From Desulfosporosinus sp. FKB (GTDB lineage: Bacteria > Bacillota > Desulfitobacteriia > Desulfitobacteriales > Desulfitobacteriaceae): a stretch of DNA of 64,000 bases. This document shows positions 19,371 through 26,839 of this stretch, in pieces. The notes below the pieces were generated by a model. The model ran no database searches. It was not told where the DNA came from and saw only the letters and a list, made by a program, of their open reading frames with translations. Both the position numbers and the translations under genes were made by a program. Each line of letters opens with the position of its first letter. Positions within the stretch are counted from its first letter, which is position 1. The DNA lies in NCBI RefSeq assembly GCF_002196705.1, contig NZ_NADJ01000031.1, forward strand, positions 1 through 64,000, in the 5' to 3' direction.

Positions 19371-21470
19371 TCATTCATTCCAACAATTTTTCCTGATGAC
19401 GAGAACTATTCCATCATCCTCTAATACTCCCTCCGAAAGCCGTCTAGCCTCATTACTAATTAAATCCGCCAGTTCCTGTGATTTTAGCGAAGCAGGTTGT
19501 TTCAAAATATCCTGAATCCAGTCCGCTCCTTCTTTCAAAACATCTTGCACTCCGTCGGTGATTAGGACAAGGGTTTCCCCTCCTTGCATCTCTTCATCAA
19601 TTATTGGAATTTCGATTTGATTCAATATTCCCACCGGAAGGCCCGAGGAAACAAGTCTTTTTACCTCCTCAGAGGTAATGAGGTAAGAAGGCGAAGCTCC
19701 TGCTTTAATTAATTTTAAGTTCGATGATTCCAAATCGAGAATTGCCATATCAATCGTTACAAAACTCTCTTCAGGTGAACGCAATACCAGGATAGAATTT
19801 AAGGCTTGAATTGAGCCTATCGGATCAAAGCCCGTAGTGAGCAACTGTTCTAGAAGAGCTAAAGCTGTTGCGCTCATTTTTGCTGCCTTCTCCCCCACTC
19901 CCATTCCATCACTTAAAATAAAAGCATGCTGGGTTGATGAAAAAGCAATCGAAGCATAATTATCTCCGCTTAGTCCGTTGCCCGATTTCGTGAAGGCAGC
20001 AACTCCGACATCAAGAAAATTGCGCCGCCGTCGTGCTAAATTTGAAGGTTTTACTACTTCCCAATTACGTTGGGTATGAAGCTCCTTAGCGAGATTCCCT
20101 ATGACCTGAGAGACATTCAGAAATTGCCGCGATAAAGCCTCCTGATTGAGGACCAAGCGCCGCCGCCAGGTCTCCTGATTCTTTTCTTGTTCCAGAATAA
20201 ATTGAACCCCTAACAACATCTCTTTGAGCCGGCCGCAATGCCGCTTCCACTCAACCGGTAAAGATTGCAGCTTAACGTCAGGCTCATTTTCAACGAGCCT
20301 AAAGAGTTCAAAGAAAATATGATAGGTTTTATAAAATTCTCTCTTCCAGCAGACGTCAACTGTAGGACAATTATAACAAACACGTTCAACCAAAACATTC
20401 ATAAGTTCAGGGACTTCCTGCCGTGTCTCGAAAGATTCCGTTTCTGCGGCCTGATAACTTAACGCAATTTGATCGAAGATCTCTGCCATAGCTTTTACTT
20501 TTGAAACTGTTGTTTCAACTTCAGGTATAACCTTAGGTTTCAGGAAATCTCTTTGCGGCGATATGCCCGGCCAGAGGAAAAAGAGAAATAAACCGACAAC
20601 CGAAGAGATTAACTGGGAATAAACCGCATCCTGGCGCAGAAAGACGGTTAGCATCAACATAACAGCAATAAATGCCGTTCCAAGTCCAATTTTTCCGAAC
20701 CTCCGAAAAGCTCCTGTACAGAAACCTGCCAGCCCATAAATACCGGCAGCCATTAAATTTTCATTGCTTACGGTCAGCTGCGGCAAAAAGCCCAGGATAG
20801 CGCCGACACCCGCTGAAGTACCAGCTCCGTAACGTTCAGATACAAATAAGGTGAAAAAGCTCATCAACACAATGGAAAAGTTTATCTCCCTTACTTGAAC
20901 CCCCTGCAGTCCACTAATAATACCAACAAGAATGATCAGCCAGGCTATTCCTTGCTCACGTTGAAACTCTCCCCTCCAAATCGCCTCTTTATGCCTCATG
21001 GCAAACCAAATAATAATTGCAAAACCACCCGCTAAAATACTCTGAAGGCCTACTAGAAATAGGGCATAAGTGTCCGGTTTTGACAAACTCACAGCCAAAG
21101 AAGCAACGATTGCCACCATTACACCGGTAGTAAGAATCAAATAGGTTCCCTCATGTCTTTTCTTACGAATGAAAGGCAGCAACACGGACATGGCTGCTAA
21201 AATCACAATGATTTGAACCACGAAGGACACATCGTTTAATGAGGTTATACCGAGAGAAATTGTCCCCAGTACAATCCCTAATAAACCAAACAAGGTCCCA
21301 CGCTCGCCAAGTAAAATGACAGCAGCACCGAAGGCAATTCCAAAGGGATGGAGGCCTAAGATTGTGCCCCTCGCTAAGCATCCGCCAAAAATAATAGGCA
21401 GAAATGTGCTTTCCAGAGAAATCCCGCTGCGCAGACCTTGGTTAACTTTTAAGGTTGCCCACTCAGCCAT
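19371..21470 (-). CDS. spoIIE: Stage II sporulation protein E (SpoIIE phosphatase)
   Basis: Membrane PP2C phosphatase that dephosphorylates SpoIIAA to release sigma-F in the forespore and links to septum formation. About ten hydrophobic helices span residues 20-310, a central regulatory region follows, and the PP2C domain occupies about 485-699 (SGDNYASIAFSS, FILSDGMGVGEKAAKMS, LVLITDGVQDVL). At 699 aa it is shorter than B. subtilis SpoIIE (about 827 aa), mostly in the N-terminal and central parts. A 21-bp-spaced Spo0A-type promoter lies upstream. Confidence 0.94.
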   Translation of the reverse strand: MAEWATLKVNQGLRSGISLESTFLPIIFGGCLARGTILGLHPFGIAFGAAVILLGERGTLFGLLGIVLGTISLGITSLNDVSFVVQIIVILAAMSVLLPFIRKKRHEGTYLILTTGVMVAIVASLAVSLSKPDTYALFLVGLQSILAGGFAIIIWFAMRHKEAIWRGEFQREQGIAWLIILVGIISGLQGVQVREINFSIVLMSFFTLFVSERYGAGTSAGVGAILGFLPQLTVSNENLMAAGIYGLAGFCTGAFRRFGKIGLGTAFIAVMLMLTVFLRQDAVYSQLISSVVGLFLFFLWPGISPQRDFLKPKVIPEVETTVSKVKAMAEIFDQIALSYQAAETESFETRQEVPELMNVLVERVCYNCPTVDVCWKREFYKTYHIFFELFRLVENEPDVKLQSLPVEWKRHCGRLKEMLLGVQFILEQEKNQETWRRRLVLNQEALSRQFLNVSQVIGNLAKELHTQRNWEVVKPSNLARRRRNFLDVGVAAFTKSGNGLSGDNYASIAFSSTQHAFILSDGMGVGEKAAKMSATALALLEQLLTTGFDPIGSIQALNSILVLRSPEESFVTIDMAILDLESSNLKLIKAGASPSYLITSEEVKRLVSSGLPVGILNQIEIPIIDEEMQGGETLVLITDGVQDVLKEGADWIQDILKQPASLKSQELADLISNEARRLSEGVLEDDGIVLVIRKNCWNE

Positions 21471-21499
21471 AATATCACCTCTTACCTTTTTATGGTAAT

Positions 21500-21562
21500 A
21501 TTATAGCTTAAAGGATTAGCAAAGCTTGTCTACTATAGTCAGGCGTTTAGAACAACTTTCGA
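21500..21562 (-). promoter_or_regulatory. Spo0A/sigma-A type promoter of spoIIE
   Basis: TAGACA (21527-21532) and TATAAT (21500-21505) on the minus strand are separated by 21 nt. That long spacing is the known feature of Spo0A-activated sigma-A promoters such as B. subtilis spoIIE and spoIIG. A sequence resembling an 0A box overlaps the -35 (TTGTCTA, plus strand from 21526), and a second one-mismatch box (CGTCGAA, minus strand, about 21556-21562) lies 25-30 bp upstream. Confidence 0.6.
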
Positions 21563-21665
21563 CGTCATTCATAGATAATCTCTTCACGACTGCGCCATAT
21601 GCCCACGGTCTCTTAAAAACGCCAGCATTTTCAAATCTTCTTGCCGTTCCTGCCTTCTAGTATAA

Positions 21666-21687
21666 GAAAAACCGCCTTGCGGCGGTT
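21666..21687 (-). terminator. Intrinsic terminator after yabR
   Basis: AACCGCC-GCAA-GGCGGTT on the minus strand with a T run, immediately after the stop codon. Confidence 0.85.
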
Positions 21688-21692
21688 AGTTC

Positions 21693-22082
21693 CTAGTATC
21701 TGCTTGAGCCTCTGCCTCCACGTTTGGATTCTGTGGCCCGGCGAAATTCTGTCTGACGTTCATCACTATCTTTAATAAACTTGGCCAATTTATCCTCAAA
21801 GGATACCGTTGGCGGAACTCGGCGTTCACGACTAGTATTGCGAACAGTAGGATTAGCTTGTTTAATCGAGAGACCGATTTTACCCTTTTCATCGACGTGA
21901 ATGACTTTTACCTTAACATGATCCTGTTCCTTTAAATAGTCCCGAACATCCTTGACATAAGCATCAGCAACTTCCGAGATATGTACAAGTCCGGTTACCC
22001 TATCCGGCAATTCAATAAACGCTCCAAAGTTCGTGATCCCGGTAACGACTCCTTCAACAATACTGCCAACGTCAACGGCCAT
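21693..22082 (-). CDS. yabR: S1 RNA-binding domain protein YabR
   Basis: One S1 domain (residues 1-75: VGSIVEGVVTGITNFGAFIEL, GLVHISEVAD, KVKVIHVDEKGKIGLSIKQA) followed by a basic, Arg/Gly-rich disordered tail (FRRATESKRGGRGSSRY). It probably binds RNA or ribosomes; precise role not known. It sits between spoIIE and divIC as in B. subtilis. SD GGAGG precedes the ATG. Confidence 0.9.
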   Translation of the reverse strand: MAVDVGSIVEGVVTGITNFGAFIELPDRVTGLVHISEVADAYVKDVRDYLKEQDHVKVKVIHVDEKGKIGLSIKQANPTVRNTSRERRVPPTVSFEDKLAKFIKDSDERQTEFRRATESKRGGRGSSRY

Positions 22083-22181
22083 ACGAAGTAAACTCCTCCT
22101 TGTGATGATCTATCTATACATGGTTATATTATATGCAGTAAATTTCGTAACTGTCAAGGTTTTCAAAAACAATGTTACTTA

Positions 22182-22493
22182 CTAATTTTTGGGAGAGATG
22201 AGAATTTCGCCATGCTTAACAAGGCCTAATTGTTCCCGGGCTAATTGTTCAATATAACTGGGGGTATTTAATTGAGCAATCTCCTCATGAAGTGACTTTT
22301 CTTGCTGCGTTAGTTCTGCTTTTTCTTGAGTCAATTGATTAATCTGCTGCTCAATTGAAACATGAAGTTTCCAAAGCTGCCAAGCAGAACTGCCAACCCC
22401 TAGAAAGACAAGAAGCAAAAGGGCGAGTGTTCCTGGCCGAAGATGAGACTTTTGTCGTTTTTGCGGTTTAATCTTCTGATAAGATTTCTTCAT
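22182..22493 (-). CDS. divIC: Cell division protein DivIC (FtsB-like septum initiator)
   Basis: Bitopic division protein that forms the DivIB/DivIC/FtsL complex at the septum. Basic cytoplasmic N-terminus, one transmembrane helix (TLALLLLVFLGVGSSAW) and an extracytoplasmic leucine-zipper coiled coil ending in YIEQLAREQLGLVKHGE, the family signature. From the ATG at 22493 it is 103 aa, normal size, with GGGAGGAG upstream. It overlaps the preceding HTH gene by 26 nt, so the two are translationally coupled. Confidence 0.9.
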   Translation of the reverse strand: MKKSYQKIKPQKRQKSHLRPGTLALLLLVFLGVGSSAWQLWKLHVSIEQQINQLTQEKAELTQQEKSLHEEIAQLNTPSYIEQLAREQLGLVKHGEILISPKN

Positions 22494-22710
22494 CCCAATC
22501 TGCTCCTCCCAAACCAAGCTCTCCACTTGGGATAATGCATACGATTTCATACCCTTTGCTGCGGGCACGATTTAGTAAAGTGGCTACAGAGCTTGAACTA
22601 AGTTGAAGCTGCTTGGCGATGGTCTCCAAAGATTTCCCGCTTTCTTTAAGGATCACTGCTTGACGTTCACGAAAGCTAAGTTTTTCCAAGCCTCTGATTT
22701 CAATCTGCAC
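22468..22710 (-). CDS. Small helix-turn-helix protein (sigma region 4-like)
   Basis: About 80 aa if it starts at the GTG at 22710, which has AAGGGTG at about 7 nt; an upstream ATG (22743) has no SD and lies among DnaA boxes. Residues about 8-52 (LSFRERQAVILKESGKSLETIAKQLQLSSSSVATLLNRARSKG) look like sigma-70 region 4 / LuxR-type HTH, followed by an acidic tail. No named family is recognised. Its 3' end overlaps divIC, suggesting a regulator co-produced with the division protein; target unknown. Confidence 0.65.
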   Translation of the reverse strand: MQIEIRGLEKLSFRERQAVILKESGKSLETIAKQLQLSSSSVATLLNRARSKGYEIVCIIPSGELGLGGADWDEEILSED

Positions 22711-22733
22711 TGCGGCACACCCTTGCTCAATAG

Positions 22734-22766
22734 TTATACACATTATGTGGATAACTCTGTGGACAA
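22734..22766. promoter_or_regulatory. Cluster of DnaA boxes upstream of the HTH-divIC operon
   Basis: Three close 9-mers: TTATACACA (plus, 22734-22742), TTATCCACA (minus, 22746-22754), both exact matches to TTATNCACA, and TTGTCCACA (minus, 22758-22766) with one mismatch. A weaker TTATACAAC lies at 22804-22812. They fall between the predicted promoter (22815-22843) and the GTG at 22710, so bound DnaA would lie in the transcribed leader. Confidence 0.65.
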
Positions 22767-22814
22767 ATCTACTACAAAACAACTACAAAGAATTTACAAT
22801 CGGTTATACAACTC

Positions 22815-22843
22815 ATTATAGCTACTCCTTAGGAACGAATCAA
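22815..22843 (-). promoter_or_regulatory. sigma-A promoter for HTH-divIC
   Basis: TTGATT (22838-22843), 17 nt, TATAAT (22815-22820) on the minus strand, just downstream of yabQ. Start site predicted near 22808. Confidence 0.6.
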
Positions 22844-22858
22844 CCCCTTTGGAAATTT

Positions 22859-23353
22859 TTACCCATTGGTCCTAGGGGGCCATAATTGTTTCCACCACTC
22901 CTTTATAGTGATTTGCAGGTTTACCAGGGGCCGGTAAATAATATGTTCTCCAATACGGAAACAAAGCAAACTAAACCAACATAAAATTGCATAGGGTGGG
23001 CGCATAAGAAGAACGAGTCCTCGGACCGGGATCATAATTCCTCCGGCGAAAAGCTTTAAGAGTGCGGCAATTAGTTGAAAAAGTTTAAAATAGCCTTTTG
23101 TAAGATAGCTGCTGAAAATTCTCAAATATAAGGCAAGGCCCAAAAGGCTGCCCCAAACATTATAAAACCTGAAGGCCAGTGCATTTGCTCTAAAAAATAA
23201 TCGATATAGGATAACCAAAGCAATAAGAGAAAAGAGGATATCTCCCAGGAACGTTACGACAGGCCCCCATTCCTGCCAACGCCTGAACGTGCGAAAAAAA
23301 TCAAACACTACTCCGACCATCAATCCTGCTGCAACAACCCAAAAAAAAGCCAT
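22859..23353 (-). CDS. yabQ: Spore cortex biosynthesis protein YabQ
   Basis: Polytopic membrane protein required for cortex formation in B. subtilis. It has several hydrophobic helices (FWVVAAGLMVGVVFDFF, FLGDILFSLIALVILYRLFF and others) and a GVVFDFFR motif that matches the family N-terminus. The ATG at 23353 has no SD within 18 nt. An in-frame ATC at 23363-23365 has AGGAGG exactly 8 nt upstream and would give the N-terminus expected from B. subtilis YabQ, so initiation may be at that ATC. Follows yabP. Confidence 0.85.
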   Translation of the reverse strand: MAFFWVVAAGLMVGVVFDFFRTFRRWQEWGPVVTFLGDILFSLIALVILYRLFFRANALAFRFYNVWGSLLGLALYLRIFSSYLTKGYFKLFQLIAALLKLFAGGIMIPVRGLVLLMRPPYAILCWFSLLCFRIGEHIIYRPLVNLQITIKEWWKQLWPPRTNG

Positions 23354-23416
23354 AAATTCCGAGATAGTCTTCCCCTCCTCTCCTTAATCTGGAGAAAACT
23401 TTTCAGGATCCTTTAC

Positions 23417-23695
23417 CTACCGAAAAATTCTATGCATTATACCTTGCCGGGAGTTTCCTCCGGTACTCCGATGATAAATGAGAGCACTAACATATCCTTC
23501 AATGTCCACCATACTTTCTTCAAGGTTAAGTTGTTTAATTCCCAATTGCTCCCCTTTAATGCTAAGAATCCCTAATTCCGTTTCTAGAATAATTTCTTTC
23601 GGATCAAAGGACTGAACCTTCTTCACTCCTGTCAATGCAATCATTTCCCGGTTTTCCATGACAAGGCGATGTCCTTTACCAAAACTGTCTGCCAT
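23417..23695 (-). CDS. yabP: Sporulation protein YabP
   Basis: Small sporulation protein of the YabP/YqfC family that acts with YabQ in the mother cell. It has the family core RLVMENREMIALTGVKKVQSFD and ILETELGILSIKGEQLGIKQLNLEESMVDIEG. 92 aa from the ATG at 23695, with GGGGGA upstream; a start at 23713 is less likely. Gene order rqcP-yabP-yabQ-divIC is conserved with B. subtilis. Confidence 0.93.
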   Translation of the reverse strand: MADSFGKGHRLVMENREMIALTGVKKVQSFDPKEIILETELGILSIKGEQLGIKQLNLEESMVDIEGYVSALIYHRSTGGNSRQGIMHRIFR

Positions 23696-23770
23696 GCCCC
23701 ATCCCCCCAACACTTTTTTCTTCTTAAACCCTATTCAGTTCGACTGTCCTTTAGACATAACGAAACACTT

Positions 23771-23813
23771 TAAAAAACTAAAAGACAGAGCCTTTTAATA
23801 AGACTCTGTCTTT
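23771..23813 (-). terminator. Intrinsic terminator overlapping the end of rqcP
   Basis: AAAGACAGAGTC...GCTCTGTCTTT hairpin on the minus strand followed by a T-rich tail. The 5' arm includes the last rqcP codons. Confidence 0.75.
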
Positions 23814-24061
23814 CGTTCATCTCTAATTAATTCATAGAGGGTGTGGGCTTCATTAGCCTTTACGCTGTTGGGGGTCGCCAAAACTTTTACTTCCACAACA
23901 TGGCTGGCCATTTCCAGGATGACTTGGTCTCCCGGTTTAACTTCCGCGGAAGGTTTAACAATTCGTCCATTGATACTGATTTTTTCTCCTACACAAACAT
24001 CTTTGGCAACGGTGCGTCGTTTAATCAGGCGAGAAACTTTTAAGTATTTGTCAATCCGCAT
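23795..24061 (-). CDS. rqcP: S4-domain RNA-binding protein RqcP (YabO/Hsp15 family)
   Basis: An S4 RNA-binding domain fills the protein: MRIDKYLKVSRLIKRRTVAKDVC and EKISINGRIVKPSAEVKPGDQV. In B. subtilis the homologue binds the 50S subunit with RqcH and supports alanine tailing of stalled nascent chains. 88 aa is typical. Located between yabP and an HU gene as in related genomes. Confidence 0.9.
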   Translation of the reverse strand: MRIDKYLKVSRLIKRRTVAKDVCVGEKISINGRIVKPSAEVKPGDQVILEMASHVVEVKVLATPNSVKANEAHTLYELIRDERKTESY

Positions 24062-24113
24062 AAGTTACTGTCAGTAACCCTCCCTTTTCGAAACTTGGAC
24101 TCAGTGTCTATTA

Positions 24114-24147
24114 AAAATCAGGTTCCAGTATAACCGGAACCTGATTT
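24114..24147 (-). terminator. Intrinsic terminator after the HU gene
   Basis: AAATCAGGTTCC / GGAACCTGATTT perfect stem with a 9-10 nt loop, followed by TTTAAT on the minus strand. Confidence 0.85.
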
Positions 24148-24164
24148 CTCAAAAGTCCAAATCC

Positions 24165-24440
24165 TTACTTTTGGACTGCATCCTTCAGAGCTTTTCCTGC
24201 TTTAAAACCAGGCACCTTAGCAGCAGGAATGACAATTGTCTCCTTAGTTTGCGGGTTTCTTCCCGTTCTTTCAGCACGTTCTTTGACCTCAAAAGTCCCA
24301 AAGCCCACTAATTGGACCTTTTCATTTTGTGCTAAAGATTCTTCGATCGTAGCGAAAACGGCACTTACGGCCTTTTCTGCGTCCTTCTTGGACATTTCTG
24401 CCTTCTCAGCAACTGCACTTACTAACTCAGCCTTATTCAA
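24165..24440 (-). CDS. hup: DNA-binding protein HU
   Basis: Nucleoid-associated dimer that bends DNA. It has the [21 protein letters not shown] start, [20 protein letters not shown] and the DNA-contacting beta arm through [19 protein letters not shown]. 91 aa is the standard length. Expected to be abundant; the gene has its own terminator. Confidence 0.97.
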   Translation of the reverse strand: MNKAELVSAVAEKAEMSKKDAEKAVSAVFATIEESLAQNEKVQLVGFGTFEVKERAERTGRNPQTKETIVIPAAKVPGFKAGKALKDAVQK

Positions 24441-24523
24441 ACTAGTCCCTCCTAAATAACTGATCTTATCTCGTAAACTATATTTCGCGATAAAAAATCA
24501 ATCTCCTGCTTATTCGGGTAAGA

Positions 24524-25981
24524 TTACATTAATTTGCCGCCTTTTTCTTGGGATTTTGCCTTTTCCCAATAGACATCCATTTCATTAAGGGATAGTTGCT
24601 CAATTTTTCGACCTTCTTCGCGGCTTAATTCCACCATTTTAAGGAAACGCGCTTGAAACTTATGTACTGCCTCCCTTAGAACTTCCTCTGCGTCCAATTT
24701 AAGGAATCTCGATACATTGACCATTGCAAATAATAAATCCCCAAATTCCTCCCGAATACCTACTCCGGTTTTTAAGGCATTCTGCAGCTCTAGTAATTCT
24801 TCCTGAACCTTCTGGTATGGTCCCTCCAAATCAGTCCAATCGAACCCTATTTTAGCCGCCCGGCGCTGCGTTGAGGAAGCCAGCATAAGGGCAGGCAATC
24901 CTTTAGGATCACTGAAAAAGCCTCTCTCTTCCTTTGTGTCAGCCTTTTCCTCTTGTTTAATTCTATCCCATGACCGAATCACATCATCGGCAGTTTCAAG
25001 CACTTCTTCACCGAATACGTGAGGATGCCTGCGGAGCAGTTTTTGAATAATCCCCTGTAAAACATCCTGACTTTCAAATACCCTGTTCTCTGAGGCAATT
25101 TGAGCATGAAATACAACTTGCAGTAATAAGTCTCCCAACTCTTCACATAAATTATACATATCCTCTTTTTCGATTGCCTCTAATACTTCATAGCTCTCTT
25201 CAATCAGACAAGGTTTTAAGGTCTGATGGGTTTGTTCACGGTCCCAGGCACAACCATCCGACGAACGCAGGATTTCCATGATTTGAAGTAATTTTGTCCA
25301 AGAAATGACCTCCGAACAAGGCGGCAAGACTACTGTGGTTAGGTGATCAAAGGAACCATGATCCATTTCGAAAAGAGGAAGCTTGTCCACCCGCTCATTG
25401 GAAGTGCCCAATCCCTGTACAATAAATACATTTGCCTCATCGGGATAGGAACTCATGAGATCGAGTTTTGCCTCAGAAGCGATGAGTTGATTATAAACCT
25501 GAGGAATTATGAGCCACTCCCTCCCTGTTAGTCCTGTATCTTTGAGAGCATCATAATTTCGAATAAGCATCCCTTCAATGGGATCAAAATTCAGTACCCG
25601 GAAAATCTCATCAACAAAGCTCATCGCAGGATGAACAATTACTTCATACTCCGGTCTTAAATTTTTCCAGAGGAGCTGAATAGTTTTCTCAGCTACCATA
25701 GGATGACCCGGAACGGCATAAATCACTTCCGAGTCCTTTTCTAACTCTGTTCTTAATCGTTCCGTTATTTTTTGATACACCTCTTCAAAGGACTCCTCCG
25801 ATTCATAAACTTCATCAAAGGATTCTAACTGAACACCTTCCGCCATTAATTCCTGAACACAGGGATGATGCAAAGTTCTTACAAAAACTTTCTTGGCATT
25901 ACAGAGACGGCGATAGTTTCCTAACGTTAATTGTTCAAGCCCCGAAGGACCAAGACCAATGACATGAAGACACGAGGACAT
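24524..25981 (-). CDS. yabN: Tetrapyrrole methylase domain / MazG NTP pyrophosphohydrolase (YabN)
   Basis: Two-domain fusion. Residues 1-220 are a SAM-dependent tetrapyrrole-methylase-like domain (HVIGLGPSGLEQLTLGNYRRL, VIYAVPGHPMVAEKTIQ); residues about 235-480 are MazG, with two EExxE units (EELGDLLLQVVFHAQIA and EEFGDLLFAMVNVSRFL). MazG removes pyrophosphate from noncanonical or excess NTPs; the target of the methylase part is unknown. 485 aa matches YabN homologues, which sit at the same place in Bacillus. Confidence 0.94.
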   Translation of the reverse strand: MSSCLHVIGLGPSGLEQLTLGNYRRLCNAKKVFVRTLHHPCVQELMAEGVQLESFDEVYESEESFEEVYQKITERLRTELEKDSEVIYAVPGHPMVAEKTIQLLWKNLRPEYEVIVHPAMSFVDEIFRVLNFDPIEGMLIRNYDALKDTGLTGREWLIIPQVYNQLIASEAKLDLMSSYPDEANVFIVQGLGTSNERVDKLPLFEMDHGSFDHLTTVVLPPCSEVISWTKLLQIMEILRSSDGCAWDREQTHQTLKPCLIEESYEVLEAIEKEDMYNLCEELGDLLLQVVFHAQIASENRVFESQDVLQGIIQKLLRRHPHVFGEEVLETADDVIRSWDRIKQEEKADTKEERGFFSDPKGLPALMLASSTQRRAAKIGFDWTDLEGPYQKVQEELLELQNALKTGVGIREEFGDLLFAMVNVSRFLKLDAEEVLREAVHKFQARFLKMVELSREEGRKIEQLSLNEMDVYWEKAKSQEKGGKLM

Positions 25982-26115
25982 TCTTTCACCTCCTAACGCT
26001 AGTGTAGCATAAAGTAAAATAAAGCGGGAGTACCGCTTTATTCCTACGACCAGAAATTCAATTAATATATAATTACATTCCGGTAGTATAAGAGCAACTA
26101 AACCATTAGTAACGC

Positions 26116-26682
26116 CTATTGTTCCATTTGTTTGGCCAAAAATACTGCTGCCGTCTCGACCAACTTAATTTCTAAATCTCCCATCTTGACATTTGCCTCT
26201 TTCGATATAATCATAACCGCCCCAATAGGGTCTCCTTGAGAAATTATGGGAGCAATGACTTCACAGACTATATTTGATTTATCATCTTCCTCGTTGTCGC
26301 TTATTTTCGGTACATTGGTCTCACCGGAGTTCGTCAACCCGATTTGAATAGTTCTCCTTTCTTCCATGGCCTGTTCTACAGGGGGATCAATTGGTTTATT
26401 TAAATACTCTTTCTTCGAAGCGCCTGCTACTGCAATAATAGTATCTCTATCCGAAATACAAGTAATGTGTCCGGTTGCTTCAAACAGCGAATCGGCATAC
26501 TCCTTGGCAAACTCCCCCAATTCCCTGATCGGAGAGTATTTTTTCAGGATAACTTCCCCTTCACGATCTACAAAAATCTCTAACGGATCTCCTTCCCGGA
26601 TACGAAGAGTCCGACGAATTTCCTTTGGAATAACGACACGACCGAGGTCATCAATTCTTCTAACAATACCTGTTGCTTTCAT
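26116..26682 (-). CDS. spoVT: Stage V sporulation protein T (SpoVT)
   Basis: Transcription regulator of sigma-G genes in the forespore. An AbrB-type swapped-hairpin DNA-binding domain (MKATGIVRRIDDLGRVVIPKEIRRTL) is followed by a GAF-like domain (about 55-188). 188 aa versus about 178 in B. subtilis. SD AAAGGAGG lies before the ATG. A sigma-G type promoter lies 69 nt upstream. Confidence 0.96.
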   Translation of the reverse strand: MKATGIVRRIDDLGRVVIPKEIRRTLRIREGDPLEIFVDREGEVILKKYSPIRELGEFAKEYADSLFEATGHITCISDRDTIIAVAGASKKEYLNKPIDPPVEQAMEERRTIQIGLTNSGETNVPKISDNEEDDKSNIVCEVIAPIISQGDPIGAVMIISKEANVKMGDLEIKLVETAAVFLAKQMEQ

Positions 26683-26750
26683 AGGCGCACATTCCTCCTT
26701 TGTTCCCGAAGACTCATTTCGTCCTTCCTATTACTATTTCAGATCAATGA

Positions 26751-26780
26751 TAGTATATATCTAGAGATTGCCAATTATTC
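26751..26780 (-). promoter_or_regulatory. sigma-G type promoter of spoVT
   Basis: GAATA (26776-26780), 18 nt, TATACTA (26751-26757) on the minus strand, matching the sigma-G consensus GHATR-N18-CATWMTA except for one base. spoVT is sigma-G dependent in B. subtilis, which supports the reading. Confidence 0.65.
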
Positions 26781-26799
26781 ATTATTTTCCAATGCACAG

Positions 26800-26829
26800 A
26801 AAAAGAAGGCAAAAATTTTGCCTTCTTTT
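26800..26829 (-). terminator. Intrinsic terminator after the PrsA-like gene
   Basis: AAAAGAAGGCAAA / TTTGCCTTCTTTT stem with T run on the minus strand. Confidence 0.85.
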
Positions 26830-26839
26830 AGTTTCACCC

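Noticed and set aside
21541..21665. tRNA genes upstream of spoIIE as in B. subtilis
   Set aside because: No cloverleaf or T-loop GTTCRANNC-type sequence found in the gap.
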